A stretch of 64,000 nt of DNA from Amycolatopsis suaedae (GTDB lineage Bacteria; Actinomycetota; Actinomycetes; Mycobacteriales; Pseudonocardiaceae): positions 62,001-126,000 of the forward strand of contig NZ_SFCC01000002.1 of the NCBI RefSeq assembly GCF_004214935.1, read 5' to 3'. The position numbers and the translations under genes are program-made. The notes beneath the pieces were generated by a model. The model was not told the origin of the DNA, did no database searches, and was given only the letters and a program-made list of their open reading frames with translations. Positions 13,675-22,912 of the stretch are shown here, in pieces. Every line of letters starts with the position of its first letter. The first letter of the stretch is position 1.

Positions 13675-13702
13675 GAGTACTCCCCTTCTTACGTGCGGGT
13701 GA

Positions 13703-14827
13703 TCAGCCGGGCAGCCGGACCGGCATCAGCAGGTAGAGGTAGCCGGGCACGACGTTGCCCTCCTCGTCAGCCGGCTTCACCAGCGCGGGCCGGTTCGGCG
13801 TGGTGAACGTCAGCTCGGCGCGGTCGGTGTGCAGTGCGCCGAGACCGTCGACCAGGTAGCCGGGGTTGAAGGCGATCGTCACCGGCTCGCCCTCGTACTG
13901 GACCTGCAGCTCCTCCTCGGCGCTGCCCTCGTCGTCGCCGCCGGCGGACAGCCGCAGCGAGCTGTCGGTGAACTCGAGCCGCACCTGGGTACCGCGCTCG
14001 GCGACCAGCGAAACCCGCTTGATCGCCTCGGCCAGCGGCGCGACGTCGATGACGGCGCGCGCGGTGTGCTGCGCGGGCAGCAGCTGGCGGTAAGGCGGGA
14101 ACTCCGCGTCGAGCAGCCGGGTGGTGGCATAGCGGCCGGAGCCGGACAGGCCGAGCAGTCCCTCGCCGCTGGCGAGCGCGAGCTTGACGGTGGCGCCGGC
14201 GCCACCCATCGACTTGGCCGCCTCGGCGAGTGTGCGGGCGGGCACCAGGATCGCGGCGTCCTCCAGACCCTCGGCCGGCTTCCAGCTGAACTCGCGCATG
14301 GCGAGGCGGAACCGGTCGGTGGCGACGAGGGTGACGGTGTCGCCGGAGATCTCCAGGCGCATACCGGTCAGCATCGGGAGGGTGTCGTCCTTGCCGGCGG
14401 CGACGGCGACCTGGGCGACCGCCTGGCCGAACGCGTCGCCGGCGAGCTCACCGGCGAAGGCGGGCTGGGACGGCAGCTGCGGGTAGTCCTCGACCGGCAT
14501 GGTCGGGAGGCTGAACCGGGCGCTGCCGCAGTTGATGGTGGCGCGGGCGCCGTCGACGGAGATCTCCACCGGCTGAGCGGGCAGCGCCTTGGTGATGTCG
14601 GCAAGCAGCCGGCCGGACACCAGCGTGCGGCCGCCGTCGGCGATGGTGGCCGGGACGCCGACGGTCGCCGAGACCTCGTAGTCGAACCCGGACACGGTGA
14701 GCGCGTCCCCGTCACCCGCCTCGAGTAGGACCCCGCCCAGTACGGGTACGGGCGGCCGGGACGGCAGGCTGCGTGCCACCCAGGCGACAGCGTCAGCCAA
14801 CCCGTCGCGTTCGACGCGGATCTTCAT
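13703..14827 (-). CDS. dnaN: DNA polymerase III sliding clamp (beta subunit)
   Basis: A 374-residue clamp with three DnaN repeats. The start [19 protein letters not shown] matches the family, so the in-frame Met 20 codons upstream is unlikely. Typical clamp segments include [55 protein letters not shown] and a C-terminus ending [10 protein letters not shown]. It encircles DNA and tethers polymerase III. It is the first gene of the minus-strand dnaN-gnd-recF-dciA group and borders oriC. Confidence 0.97.
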   Translation of the reverse strand: MKIRVERDGLADAVAWVARSLPSRPPVPVLGGVLLEAGDGDALTVSGFDYEVSATVGVPATIADGGRTLVSGRLLADITKALPAQPVEISVDGARATINCGSARFSLPTMPVEDYPQLPSQPAFAGELAGDAFGQAVAQVAVAAGKDDTLPMLTGMRLEISGDTVTLVATDRFRLAMREFSWKPAEGLEDAAILVPARTLAEAAKSMGGAGATVKLALASGEGLLGLSGSGRYATTRLLDAEFPPYRQLLPAQHTARAVIDVAPLAEAIKRVSLVAERGTQVRLEFTDSSLRLSAGGDDEGSAEEELQVQYEGEPVTIAFNPGYLVDGLGALHTDRAELTFTTPNRPALVKPADEEGNVVPGYLYLLMPVRLPG

Positions 14828-15156
14828 GCGCCCATCCTTTCGACAGCCGAGCCCCTCCGGCTCGTTGAGATCAGCGGACGCCCCCACCTACGCGCCCTTC
14901 GTGCAGGGCGCGCGGAGGCCTCGCCGGCGTGGTGTGTGTGGTCCGGGAGCCGACGGCGCGCGCCGACTGGCGAACCAGGTGTGGGCACCCACGTTAGAAC
15001 GTCGGCCGACCCGCCGTCACCCGGGGCCGGTGTCGACAAATCGATCTAGCTACCGCTTCGAGGCCAGCTGTCCCCAAGTTCGCCGCTCGCCTGTTTTTTC
15101 TTTGTTCTTTTCTTCGAAAGACAAAAGACAGTGACAGTAATAGGGGCTGTGGGTTG

Positions 15157-15365
15157 TGTGGACAGCGTCCATCGTCGCAGTTCGCACGGCGCGGCGCGCT
15201 GTGGACAGCCGGGGTGGCGATCCGGTGGACAGCTCCGGGCGCCGGTGGAGAACTTCGCGCCGTCCACCACTCGTCCACATCCATCCACAGTTGTCCACAC
15301 GACTGTCCCCAGTTGTGGGTCAACCTGTGCCCAGGTTCCCCACCGCCCGCGATCGCTGTGCACAA
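15157..15365. promoter_or_regulatory. DnaA-box cluster in oriC
   Basis: Boxes close to the actinobacterial consensus TTGTCCACA are visible at 15291-15299 (TTGTCCACA), 15271-15279 (TCGTCCACA) and 15281-15289 (CCATCCACA). On the opposite strand there are boxes at 15157-15165 and 15200-15208 (TGTGGACAG) and 15357-15365 (TGTGCACAA, which reads TTGTGCACA). The three middle boxes are spaced 10 bases apart, one helical turn, which favours cooperative DnaA binding. Confidence 0.85.
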
Positions 15366-15461
15366 CCCAGGAACCGCCCGGGTGAGTGACCCACGTCGCA
15401 CAAAATCTCGTTGGGCGTAGGGGTATCCCGCTTCGTCGCCGCGCAAACCGTCCACTCGCGA

Positions 15462-15498
15462 CACTGGCCCGCACCGCGGCGGGCGGTACGGGCCAGTG
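15462..15498 (-). terminator. Hairpin downstream of dnaA
   Basis: CACTGGCCCG pairs perfectly with CGGGCCAGTG across a 17-base loop, starting 14 bases after the dnaA stop. There is no T-run, as is common for actinobacterial terminators. It would keep dnaA transcripts from running into oriC. Confidence 0.55.
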
Positions 15499-15512
15499 GC
15501 TACTTTGGACAG

Positions 15513-17159
15513 TTACTGGCGGGCGCGCTGCTTGATCCTCGACGTCAGTTCCTGGACCTGGTCGTAGATCCGCCTGCGCTCAGCCATTTCCTTGCGGATC
15601 TTCTTGTCCGCGTGCATGACCGTCGTGTGGTCGCGGCCGCCGAACGCCTGTCCGATGCGCGGCAGCGACATGTCGGTGAGCTCCCGGCACAGATACATGG
15701 CGATCTGCCGCGCGGTGGCGAGTGCCTTCGTCTTGCCCGGCCCACACAGATCGTCGAGCGTCACGTCGAAGAACTCGGCGGTGACGCCCATGATCGTCGG
15801 CGCGCTGATTTCCGGTGCCTGCGAGTCGGGAATGAGGTCGCGCAGGACGATCTCGGCGAGGCCGACGTCGACCGGCTGCTGGTTCAGGGACGCGAACGCG
15901 GTGACGCGGATCAGCGCGCCTTCCAGTTCCCGGATGTTCGCCTCGATGCGCGTGGCGATGAACTCCAGTACGTCACCGGGAACGGCGAGCCGGTCCTGTG
16001 CCGCCTTCTTGCGGAGGATCGCGATGCGCGTCTCCAGCTCGGGCGGCTGGATGTCGGTGATCAGTCCCCACTCGAACCGCGTCCGCAGGCGGTCCTCCAG
16101 CGTCTCCAGCCGCTTCGGCGGCCGGTCCGACGACACGACGATCTGCTTGTTGGCGTTGTGCAGTGTGTTGAAGGTGTGGAAGAACTCCTCCTGAGTTCCT
16201 TCCTTGCCCTCCAGGAACTGGATGTCGTCGACGAGCAGGATGTCGATGTCGCGGTAGCGACGCTGGAACGCGACCTTGCGGTCGTCGCGCAGCGAGTTGA
16301 TGAAGTCGTTGGTGAACTCCTCGGTCGACACGTACCGCACGCGCATGCCGGGGAACAGCCGTTGCGCGTAGTGGCCGACCGCGTGCAGCAGGTGGGTCTT
16401 GCCGAGTCCGGACTCGCCCCAGATGAACAACGGGTTGTACGCCCGGGACGGCGCCTCGGCGACGGCCACGGCCGCCGCGTGCGCGAACCGGTTGGACGCG
16501 CCGATGACGAACGTGTCGAAGTTGTACTTCTCGTTGAGCCGGGTCTTGGAGGTCTGCGGCTGGGCGGGCGCCGTGTACGGCTGGCCGGCGATCGGCTGAC
16601 CGGAGAAGGTCGGCCAGATCTCGTGGACGGCGGCGAGCGCCTCGCCTTCCTCGTCCACCTCTTCCTCGGTGTCGTCCGGCGTGCCGGGATCGGGCACGTC
16701 CCTCAGCTCGCGGAGCTCACGCACGTGCTCACGCGGCGGCGGCTGCTCGACCCGGCTGACCCGGCCGGCGGGCGGCAGCATGCCGTCTTCCGCCATCGGT
16801 GGTGGTACCCGCGGCGGTGACTGCGGGCCACCGTCGCTGTGCGGGTCCACGCGGCCGGGTGACGCCGGGTACCGGCTGGGTGGAGGTGGGGCGGAGTCCG
16901 CGACGTCCACCTTCACCGCCAGGGAGACCTCCCGGCCGAGGCGGCGCGACAACGCGTCGGTGATCGGCTCACGCAACGCGCGCTCGATGGCTTCCTTGGC
17001 GAAGTCGCTCGGCGCGGCCAGTAGAGCTGTGCCGTCCAGCAGGCCGATGGGCCTGGTCACCCGCATCCACGCACGCTGCTGGGGCGAGAGGGTTCCGTCG
17101 GAGAGCTCACGGACGACCTGTTCCCAGACGACCCCGAGATTCAGCTGATGCTCGGACAC
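15513..17159 (-). CDS. dnaA: Chromosomal replication initiator DnaA
   Basis: A 548-residue DnaA. Domain I occupies residues ~1-95. A long proline/acidic domain II linker (~95-210) is typical of actinobacteria. Domain III is the AAA+ core with Walker [10 protein letters not shown], Walker [15 protein letters not shown] and arginine-rich sensor regions. Domain IV has the DNA-binding signature around [15 protein letters not shown]. It binds DnaA boxes and opens oriC. DnaA boxes also lie in its own upstream region, so autoregulation is likely. Confidence 0.98.
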   Translation of the reverse strand: MSEHQLNLGVVWEQVVRELSDGTLSPQQRAWMRVTRPIGLLDGTALLAAPSDFAKEAIERALREPITDALSRRLGREVSLAVKVDVADSAPPPPSRYPASPGRVDPHSDGGPQSPPRVPPPMAEDGMLPPAGRVSRVEQPPPREHVRELRELRDVPDPGTPDDTEEEVDEEGEALAAVHEIWPTFSGQPIAGQPYTAPAQPQTSKTRLNEKYNFDTFVIGASNRFAHAAAVAVAEAPSRAYNPLFIWGESGLGKTHLLHAVGHYAQRLFPGMRVRYVSTEEFTNDFINSLRDDRKVAFQRRYRDIDILLVDDIQFLEGKEGTQEEFFHTFNTLHNANKQIVVSSDRPPKRLETLEDRLRTRFEWGLITDIQPPELETRIAILRKKAAQDRLAVPGDVLEFIATRIEANIRELEGALIRVTAFASLNQQPVDVGLAEIVLRDLIPDSQAPEISAPTIMGVTAEFFDVTLDDLCGPGKTKALATARQIAMYLCRELTDMSLPRIGQAFGGRDHTTVMHADKKIRKEMAERRRIYDQVQELTSRIKQRARQ

Positions 17160-17619
17160 CTGTGCGCTCCCCTCCCTCCAGGTTCACCCAGTTCATCGAC
17201 GTCCCCCGACGGGACGGCGGGCGAACGCGGCTACCCGCACAGCAGGTATCCACATGCTTGTCCACAACTGTGCACCAATGTACGGCGAGCCGCCGCGACC
17301 GTGGTCGCGGGCTCGAACTAGGCAGCCGGAGCGAGAACAGGCACGCTAACAAGCCCCGGCGTTTGCCACAAGACCTCCTGGTGCGCAAGCATTTCATGGT
17401 GTACGGCGTGTTGCCATTCGGTGCTGCGGGGTAGGCTTACGGTCAGTCGCGAACGGTTATCAGGGGGCCGGTTTCGGGGTCACCGGGCCGGGTGCGTACC
17501 CTCGTAAGGTCCCCGCTGACGGCGGGTGTGTTGTGGTGCCCGTGTTCTCTCACCAACGAGGTGAGCTGCGGGTCGGCAGGGGACGACACTAGCTATGGGT
17601 GAGACAGGAGAAGCCGACC
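17160..17619. promoter_or_regulatory. dnaA-rpmH divergent promoter region with DnaA boxes
   Basis: A 460-base spacer without a convincing gene. On the dnaA side it has a perfect DnaA box TTGTCCACA (17258-17266) and a near match GTATCCACA (17246-17254), suited to autoregulation of dnaA. On the rpmH side, TTGCCA (17411-17416) and TAGGCT (17432-17437) separated by 15 bases could be -35/-10 elements for the ribosomal protein operon. The spacing is short, so that promoter is tentative. GAGACAGGAG serves as the rpmH ribosome site. Confidence 0.6.
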
Positions 17620-17763
17620 GTGGCCAAGGGTAAGCACACCTTCCAGCCGAACAACCGCCGTCGCTCGCGGACCCACGGGTTCCGCCTGCGGATGCGGACC
17701 CGTGCCGGCCGGGCGATTCTGTCCGCTCGCCGCCGCAAGGGCCGCGAGAAGCTGTCCGCCTGA
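17620..17763 (+). CDS. rpmH: 50S ribosomal protein bL34
   Basis: A 47-residue, highly basic protein starting at [18 protein letters not shown], then [21 protein letters not shown] and an [10 protein letters not shown] end. This is the full bL34 family with the actinobacterial N-terminal extension. A ribosome site (ACAGGAG) lies about 10 bases upstream. It is the first gene of the plus-strand rpmH-rnpA-yidD-jag group, 17 bases before rnpA. Confidence 0.97.
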   Translation: MAKGKHTFQPNNRRRSRTHGFRLRMRTRAGRAILSARRRKGREKLSA

Positions 17764-17780
17764 TCCCAGCGAGGCCCGCG

Positions 17781-18164
17781 GTGCTACCCGCCGCTGCCAG
17801 GCTCCGCCGCAGCGACGACTTCCGCGCGGTGATGCGCGGTGGTTCCCGGGCGGGACGCCGTCGTCTCGTGGTGCACGCACTGGTGGACTCGCCCGAGTCC
17901 ACCAGGCGTGCCGGGTTCGTCGTCAGCAAAGCCGTTGGCAACTCGGTCGTCAGGCACCGGGTCACCCGCCGGCTGCGGCATCTGGTCGCGGACAGGCTGG
18001 GAACACTGCCGGGCGGTAGCTCGTTGGTGGTTCGGGCCCTTCCGCCGGCCGCCACCGCTACCAGCGCCGAGCTCGGTTCGGATCTCGACGCGGCACTCCG
18101 CCGGCTCGGACTCCTGCCGGACCGCCGGTCCGGCGGTCGAAGCGACGACAGGCCAGCGGAGTGA
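17781..18164 (+). CDS. rnpA: Ribonuclease P protein component
   Basis: A 127-residue basic protein with the family start [20 protein letters not shown] and the RNR-like RNA-binding motif [23 protein letters not shown] (key residues KAVGN and RHRVTRRLR). The first in-frame GTG gives the expected length. It assists the P RNA in 5' maturation of tRNAs. The last 4 bases overlap yidD. Confidence 0.94.
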   Translation: MLPAAARLRRSDDFRAVMRGGSRAGRRRLVVHALVDSPESTRRAGFVVSKAVGNSVVRHRVTRRLRHLVADRLGTLPGGSSLVVRALPPAATATSAELGSDLDAALRRLGLLPDRRSGGRSDDRPAE

Positions 18165-18469
18165 GTGACACGACTATCCCCTCCGGCCAACGGACCGCGG
18201 GTCCGGTCGCGTGGGTACTGCTTCTACCGGTGCGGTTCTACCGCCGGTTCATTTCCCCCTATCTGCCGCCCAGCTGCCGGTTCTATCCCAGCTGCAGTGC
18301 GTACGCGCAGGAAGCCCTCACCCGCCATGGCGCCGCACGCGGCAGTTATCTCGCCGTACGCAGACTGCTCCGCTGCGGACCGTGGACTCCCCCTGGGCGG
18401 GACCCGGTCCCGGAGGTCTTCAGCTGGCGCTACCACGGTCCGCAGCTGCCGGACGAGGACGAGCCGTGA
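18161..18469 (+). CDS. yidD: Membrane protein insertion efficiency factor YidD
   Basis: A 102-residue protein with the YidD core: amphipathic N-terminal helix [17 protein letters not shown], the Cys-rich motif [16 protein letters not shown] and [13 protein letters not shown]. YidD works with the insertase YidC at the membrane. The gene overlaps rnpA by 4 bases. Its usual partner yidC does not follow. Confidence 0.94.
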   Translation: MSDTTIPSGQRTAGPVAWVLLLPVRFYRRFISPYLPPSCRFYPSCSAYAQEALTRHGAARGSYLAVRRLLRCGPWTPPGRDPVPEVFSWRYHGPQLPDEDEP

Positions 18470-18534
18470 GCCGTTCGTGGGGGACACAGACTCAACGAGG
18501 TGGAAGGACCAACAGGGTCGCCGAGGCGGCATGA
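18466..18534 (+). other. 22-codon frame at the position where yidC is expected
   Basis: A GTG overlapping the yidD stop (GTGA) opens a 22-codon frame reading [22 protein letters not shown], then TGA, followed by GGGAGGAG as the jag ribosome site. In related genomes this interval holds yidC (roughly 350 codons). The tiny frame could be the fused first and last codons of a deleted yidC, or chance. No YidC transmembrane sequence remains. Confidence 0.3.
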
Positions 18535-18553
18535 GGTCGGGAGGAGAACAAGC

Positions 18554-19099
18554 ATGTCCGAGACAGTCGAGAAGGTCGAGGCCGACGACGCGGTGGAGGT
18601 AGTTGCCGCGGAGGAGACCGAGTCGAAGAACACCGACGACCTTCTGGTGCGCGAGGGCGACATCGCGGGCGACTATCTGGAGCGCCTGCTGGACCTGCTG
18701 GACTACGACGGCGACATCGATCTCGACGTGGAGGCCGGCCGGGCGATCGTCAGCATCGACGGCGGTGAGGATCTCGACAAGCTCGTCGGTGCGCGCGGCA
18801 ACGTCCTCGAGGCGCTGCAGGAGCTGACCCGGCTCGCGGTGCAGCAGGAGACCGGCTCGCGGAGCCGGCTCATGCTCGACATCGCCGGCTGGCGTGCCGA
18901 CCGTCGCGAGGAGCTGAAGGAGCTGGGTCGCTCGACCGCCGAGGCGGTGCTGTCCTCCGGCGAGCGGGTTCGGCTCCAGCCGATGAGCCCGTTCGAGCGG
19001 AAGGTCGTCCACGACGCGGTGGCCGCCGTCGACGGTGTGCACAGCGAGAGCGAGGGCGAGGACCCGAAGCGTCGCGTGGTGATCTTCCGCGAGGAGTGA
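18554..19099 (+). CDS. jag: Jag/KhpB-type RNA-binding protein (KH-R3H)
   Basis: A 181-residue protein. Residues 1-~45 are acidic. The KH domain (~50-115) contains LDKLVGARGNVLEALQ with the GxxG-type loop. The C-terminal R3H domain contains MSPFERKVVHDAVAAVDGV. The ATG was chosen for its strong GGGAGGAG site; the frame runs 18 codons further upstream. The M. tuberculosis homologue is Rv3920c. It is an RNA-binding regulator linked to cell elongation in other bacteria. Confidence 0.92.
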   Translation: MSETVEKVEADDAVEVVAAEETESKNTDDLLVREGDIAGDYLERLLDLLDYDGDIDLDVEAGRAIVSIDGGEDLDKLVGARGNVLEALQELTRLAVQQETGSRSRLMLDIAGWRADRREELKELGRSTAEAVLSSGERVRLQPMSPFERKVVHDAVAAVDGVHSESEGEDPKRRVVIFREE

Positions 19100-19121
19100 T
19101 CCGCTCCCCTTTGTTCGGACG

Positions 19122-19154
19122 AAGGCCCGCCGGTTCGACCGGCGGGCCTTTCTT
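19122..19154 (+). terminator. Rho-independent terminator after jag
   Basis: AAGGCCCGCCGGT pairs perfectly with ACCGGCGGGCCTT around a 3-base loop and is followed by TCTT, 22 bases after the jag stop. It ends the rpmH-to-jag transcript. Confidence 0.9.
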
Positions 19155-19169
19155 GTTTCACGTGAAACC
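19154..19169. promoter_or_regulatory. parS site 1
   Basis: TGTTTCACGTGAAACC matches the ParB-binding parS consensus TGTTTCACGTGAAACA at 15 of 16 positions, with a perfect 14-bp palindromic core. It lies in the jag-rsmG spacer. Confidence 0.93.
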
Positions 19170-19220
19170 CGGAGCGTCGCGCAGGCGTGCGGAGTCGATC
19201 GGGGACAATCGTCGGCAGAG

Positions 19221-19236
19221 CGTTTCACGTGAAACG
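19221..19236. promoter_or_regulatory. parS site 2
   Basis: CGTTTCACGTGAAACG is a perfect 16-bp palindrome containing the GTTTCACGTGAAAC parS core. It lies 67 bases after site 1, just upstream of the rsmG start. Confidence 0.92.
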
Positions 19237-19258
19237 AAGGTCCGGAGAAGGGTGTCGA

Positions 19259-19933
19259 GTGGGTGTGGACGAGGTGACGGCGCCGGCGACGGCGGCTCGG
19301 GTGTTCGGTGACCGGCTACCGCTGGCCGAGCGCTTTGCCGACATGTTGGCCGAGCACGGCATCGAGCGTGGCTTGATCGGGCCGCGGGAGCTGGACCGGC
19401 TCTGGGACCGTCACCTGCTCAACTCCGCCGTCATCGGCGAGCACATCCCCGACGGGGTCGGCGTCGTCGACGTCGGCTCGGGCGCCGGCCTTCCGGGGGT
19501 TCCGCTGGCGATCGCGCGACCGGACCTCGATATCGTTCTTCTCGAGCCGATGGCTCGCCGCGTCGACTGGCTCAACGAGGTCGTCGCGGAACTCGGCCTC
19601 TCCGCCACCGTGATCCGCGGCCGTGCCGAAGACGGTGTGGTCCGCACGGAGGTGGGTCAGCACGAGGTGGTGACCGCGCGAGCGGTCGCTCCCCTCGCGC
19701 GACTGGCGACCTGGTGCCTCCCCCTCGTGCGAACGGGCGGGTCACTGCTGGCGCTGAAGGGTTCGAGTGCCGCGGAGGAGATCGAACGTGACAAGCTGGC
19801 GGTGAGCCGCGCCGGAGGCGGCGAGCCGGTCCTCGTCCGCTGTGGCGAGGCCGTTCTGGAGACCCCGACCGTCGTGGTGCGGATCCCCCGAGTCGCACCC
19901 AAGCCGTCCAGGCGGCGTGGCCGGAAGCAATGA
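19259..19933 (+). CDS. rsmG: 16S rRNA (guanine527-N7)-methyltransferase RsmG
   Basis: A 224-residue methyltransferase. RELDRLWDRHLLNSAVI is the family N-terminal signature, VVDVGSGAGLPGVPLAIA is the SAM-binding motif I, and VTARAVAPLARLATW and LLALKGSSAAEEI follow. The GTG at 19259 with an upstream GGAGAAGG gives a family-length protein; the longer frame upstream would run through parS site 2. It methylates G527 of 16S rRNA, and loss gives low-level streptomycin resistance. Its C-terminus is basic (SRRRGRKQ). Confidence 0.94.
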   Translation: MGVDEVTAPATAARVFGDRLPLAERFADMLAEHGIERGLIGPRELDRLWDRHLLNSAVIGEHIPDGVGVVDVGSGAGLPGVPLAIARPDLDIVLLEPMARRVDWLNEVVAELGLSATVIRGRAEDGVVRTEVGQHEVVTARAVAPLARLATWCLPLVRTGGSLLALKGSSAAEEIERDKLAVSRAGGGEPVLVRCGEAVLETPTVVVRIPRVAPKPSRRRGRKQ

Positions 19934-19952
19934 CCATCGACATGTTCCACGT

Positions 19953-19968
19953 GAAACAAGGAGGTGCT
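19953..19968. promoter_or_regulatory. parS site 3 (one mismatch)
   Basis: TGTTCCACGTGAAACA matches the consensus at 15 of 16 positions, with a single T-to-C change in the left arm. It lies between rsmG and the parA ribosome site, so ParB bound here could affect parAB expression. Confidence 0.88.
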
Positions 19969-19975
19969 TCGCCCG

Positions 19976-20890
19976 GTGAACCCCCCACGGCCAGCTGAGC
20001 CAGACACCAGGCACGACCTGGGTTGGACCCCGATCGCGGAGGAGGCCGAGCGCGCCGCGCGAGTACTTCACCCCGAGGCAAACCAGCTCCCCCGCCCGCA
20101 TCGGCGCCGGGTCCTGACGGTCGCCAACCAGAAGGGCGGCGTCGGCAAGACGACCAGTGCGGTCAACCTCGCCGCCGCACTCGCGGTGCACGGGCTGAAG
20201 ACGCTTGTCGTCGACCTCGACCCGCAGGGCAACGCGAGCACGGCGCTCAACGTGGACCACCGCTCCGGCACGCCGTCGGTCTACGAGGTGCTCCTCGGCG
20301 AGGTGTCGCTCGCCGACGCGGCCGCCGTCAGCGAGCAGTCCCCCAACCTGTACTGCGTGCCTGCGACCATCGACCTCGCCGGTGCGGAGATCGAGCTCGT
20401 CTCGATGTCGGCGCGGGAGTCGCGGCTCAAGGAGGCGCTGACGAGCGAGGCGATCGACCAGATCGGCGTCGACTACATCTTCATCGACTGCCCGCCGTCG
20501 CTCGGGCTGCTGACGGTCAACGCGATGGTCGCCGCGCAGGAAGTGCTCATCCCGATCCAGTGCGAGTACTACGCGCTGGAAGGCCTCGGGCAGCTGCTCA
20601 GCAACATCGACCTGGTGCAGCGGCACCTCAACCCGGAGCTGGCCGTCTCGACCATCCTGCTCACCATGTACGACGGCCGCACCAAGCTGGCCGACCAGGT
20701 GACGAACGAAGTCCGCAACCACTTCGGCGACACCGTGCTGAAGACCGTCATCCCGCGCAGCGTGAAGGTGTCCGAGGCGCCCGGGTACGGCCAGACCGTC
20801 CTCGCCTACGACCCCGGCTCGCGGGGTGCGATGAGCTACATGGACGCCGCTCGTGAGATCGCCGAGCGTGGTGCGAAGGGAAGCAGCTGA
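19976..20890 (+). CDS. parA: Chromosome partitioning ATPase ParA
   Basis: A 304-residue deviant-Walker ATPase. Residues 1-~43 form a variable N-terminus. The Walker A is [31 protein letters not shown] follows, and [16 protein letters not shown] is Walker B. The GTG start lies 7 bases after AAGGAGGTG; the in-frame GTG inside that ribosome site is not the start. ParA works with ParB-parS to segregate origins. It overlaps parB by one base. Confidence 0.96.
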   Translation: MNPPRPAEPDTRHDLGWTPIAEEAERAARVLHPEANQLPRPHRRRVLTVANQKGGVGKTTSAVNLAAALAVHGLKTLVVDLDPQGNASTALNVDHRSGTPSVYEVLLGEVSLADAAAVSEQSPNLYCVPATIDLAGAEIELVSMSARESRLKEALTSEAIDQIGVDYIFIDCPPSLGLLTVNAMVAAQEVLIPIQCEYYALEGLGQLLSNIDLVQRHLNPELAVSTILLTMYDGRTKLADQVTNEVRNHFGDTVLKTVIPRSVKVSEAPGYGQTVLAYDPGSRGAMSYMDAAREIAERGAKGSS

Positions 20891-21864
20891 TGGCTGAGCG
20901 GAGGGGCGGGCTCGGGCGCGGGCTCGCCGCGTTGATTCCGACCGGTCCGGCGGAGGAGCCGGGCGCCAAGCCGACGGCCGAGCGGCCGGCTGTCACGTCG
21001 AACGGCGCGGCACCGGCCGTCCCCGGCGGCGAGGTCGCCGGAGCGGTGTACCGGGAGGTCCCGCTCAGCGCCATCCAGCCCAACCCCAAGCAGCCGCGGC
21101 AGGTGTTCGACGAGGAAGCGCTCGCCGAGCTGGAGCACTCCATCCGCGAGTTCGGCCTGATGCAGCCGATCGTCGTCCGGGAACTGCCGGGCGGCAAGTA
21201 CGAGCTGGTGATGGGCGAGCGCCGGCTGCGTGCGTCGCAGCAGGCGGAGCTGGAGACCATCCCCGCCATCGTCCGGCAGACCGCCGACGAGGCGATGCTG
21301 CGGGACGCCCTGCTGGAGAACATCCACCGCGTCCAGCTCAACCCGCTGGAGGAGGCGGCCGCCTACCAGCAGCTGCTCGACGAGTTCGAGGTCACCCACG
21401 AGGAACTCGCCGGGCGGATCGGCCGCAGCAGGCCGGTCATCACCAACACCATCCGGCTGCTGAAGCTCCCGCTCCCCGTGCAGCGGCGGGTCGCCGCCGG
21501 TGTGCTGTCCGCTGGCCACGCCCGCGCACTGCTGTCACTGGAGGACCCGGAGGCGCAGGAGGACCTCGCCACCCGGATCGTCGCGGAGGGCATGTCGGTG
21601 CGGGCCACCGAGGAGGCGGTCACGCTCAAGAAGAGCGAGGCACCGGCCAAGCCGAAGGCCGCTCCCCGCAAGCCGATCCAGGCGCCGGGTCTTCAGGACC
21701 TCGCGGTGCGGCTGTCCGACACGTTCGACACCCGGGTCAAGGTCGACCTCGGACGTCGGAAGGGCCGGATCGTGGTCGAGTTCGGTTCGATCGACGACCT
21801 CGAACGGATCGTGTCGATCATGGACCCGAATGGGACGAATCGGACTCGTGATGAGGACGTATGA
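20890..21864 (+). CDS. parB: Chromosome partitioning protein ParB (CTPase/clamp)
   Basis: A 324-residue ParB. The N-terminal [13 protein letters not shown] is the ParA-interaction peptide. The CTP-binding/ParB domain has [17 protein letters not shown] and [33 protein letters not shown] and the helix-turn-helix [20 protein letters not shown] contact parS. The C-terminal dimerisation domain ends at [10 protein letters not shown]. Three parS sites lie just upstream of the operon. Confidence 0.96.
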   Translation: MAERRGGLGRGLAALIPTGPAEEPGAKPTAERPAVTSNGAAPAVPGGEVAGAVYREVPLSAIQPNPKQPRQVFDEEALAELEHSIREFGLMQPIVVRELPGGKYELVMGERRLRASQQAELETIPAIVRQTADEAMLRDALLENIHRVQLNPLEEAAAYQQLLDEFEVTHEELAGRIGRSRPVITNTIRLLKLPLPVQRRVAAGVLSAGHARALLSLEDPEAQEDLATRIVAEGMSVRATEEAVTLKKSEAPAKPKAAPRKPIQAPGLQDLAVRLSDTFDTRVKVDLGRRKGRIVVEFGSIDDLERIVSIMDPNGTNRTRDEDV

Positions 21865-21898
21865 TCACCCACGGTCGTTTCGTCACGGTGATGATTTC

Positions 21899-21917
21899 GG
21901 TCCGCTGATCGCGGACC
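21899..21917 (+). terminator. Possible terminator hairpin after parB
   Basis: GGTCCGC-TGATC-GCGGACC forms a 7-bp perfect stem in the 66-base spacer between the convergent parB and ATP-grasp genes. There is no T-run, so assignment is tentative. Confidence 0.4.
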
Positions 21918-21930
21918 ACGCTGGGTAGCG

Positions 21931-22881
21931 TCAGGAGGCGCGGGCGACGGCGCGCTTCACCAGCTCGGCGAAGACCGAACCGAGCGACTCGCCGTGTGCC
22001 TCGATCGCCATCGGCACGGTCGACGTCTCGGTGAGGCCCGGCGAGAGGTTCACTTCGAGGAAGTGAACTGAGCCGTCCGGGCACACGACCGCGTCGGTCC
22101 GCGAGATGTCGCGCAGCCCCAGCAGGCGGTGTGCCGCGACGGCGAGTTCGCCGACCGCCTTGGCCGCGTCGTCGGGGATGCGGGCCGGCGCGAAGAAGTC
22201 GGTCAGCCCGGCGGTGTAGCGAGCGGTGTAGTCGTAGACCCCGCCCTCCGGGACGATCTCCACCGCGGGCAGCGCGACCGGTCCGTCGGCACGCTCGACG
22301 ACGGCGACCGCCACCTCGATGCCTTCGACGAACTGCTCGGCCAGAACCGTCTCGCCGTAGGCGAAGCAACCGACCATGGCCGCGGGCAGCTCGGCGGCGT
22401 CGCGGACCACCTGGGTGCCGAGTGCCGACCCACCCTGGTCCGGCTTGAGGATCATCGGCAGGCCGAGCCGCTCGACCATCGCGTCGAGCACGGCCTGCGC
22501 GCCCAGCTCCCGGAAGGTGCTGTGTGGCAACACGACCCAGTCGGGCGTGGTGAAACCGGCCTGCGCGAGCAGCGCCTTGGCGGTGGGCTTGTCCCACGCC
22601 CGGCGGCACCCGGTCGACGTCGTGCCGACGAACGGCACCCCGAGCATCTCCAGCACCGTCTGCACCGAGCCGTTCTCGCCCGAGCCGCCGTGCAGGGCGA
22701 CGACCGCGGCGTCCGGCCGGTTGGTGCGCAGCCGGTCGAGCAGTCCGGAGTCGGTGTCCCACTCCTCCACGGTCAGTCCCTGGGACCGCAGTGCGGCGGA
22801 CAGCCGCCTGCCGGAACGCAGCGAGATGTCGCGCTCGTGGGAAAGCCCGCCCGCGAGCACGGCAACGGTGTGGTCGGCCAC
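21931..22881 (-). CDS. D-alanine--D-alanine ligase family ATP-grasp enzyme
   Basis: A 316-residue ATP-grasp ligase. It starts TVAVLAGGLSHERDISLRSG, the pattern of Ddl enzymes, followed by ALHGGSGENGSVQ, the ATP-grasp core PMILKPDQGGSALG, and the metal-binding FLEVNLSPGLTETS. Ddl makes D-Ala-D-Ala for peptidoglycan. Actinobacteria usually have a separate housekeeping Ddl elsewhere, so this may be a second copy or a Ddl-like dipeptide ligase. It is read in the same direction as the upstream aminotransferase, 31 bases away. Confidence 0.85.
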   Translation of the reverse strand: MADHTVAVLAGGLSHERDISLRSGRRLSAALRSQGLTVEEWDTDSGLLDRLRTNRPDAAVVALHGGSGENGSVQTVLEMLGVPFVGTTSTGCRRAWDKPTAKALLAQAGFTTPDWVVLPHSTFRELGAQAVLDAMVERLGLPMILKPDQGGSALGTQVVRDAAELPAAMVGCFAYGETVLAEQFVEGIEVAVAVVERADGPVALPAVEIVPEGGVYDYTARYTAGLTDFFAPARIPDDAAKAVGELAVAAHRLLGLRDISRTDAVVCPDGSVHFLEVNLSPGLTETSTVPMAIEAHGESLGSVFAELVKRAVARAS

Positions 22882-22912
22882 GAAGGCTCCTTTATGAGTG
22901 GTGCAAAGGGAT

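Larger units (their letters stand above)
14828..15512. other. oriC: Chromosomal replication origin (oriC), dnaA-dnaN spacer
   Basis: This 685-base gene-free spacer between dnaN and dnaA is the classical actinobacterial oriC position. It contains an AT-rich stretch unusual for this genome at about 15092-15142 (T-rich run, then AAAGACAAAAGACAGTGACAGTAATA), a candidate unwinding element. Next to it is a cluster of DnaA-box-like 9-mers on both strands. Short frames here overlap the boxes and show no coding signature. The part nearest dnaN (14828-15050) should hold the dnaN promoter; I see no distinctive motif there. Confidence 0.9.

Noticed and set aside
15130..15420. Several 77-88-codon plus-strand frames in oriC
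   Set aside because: They overlap the DnaA-box cluster and each other in all three frames, with no ribosome site or conserved protein pattern.
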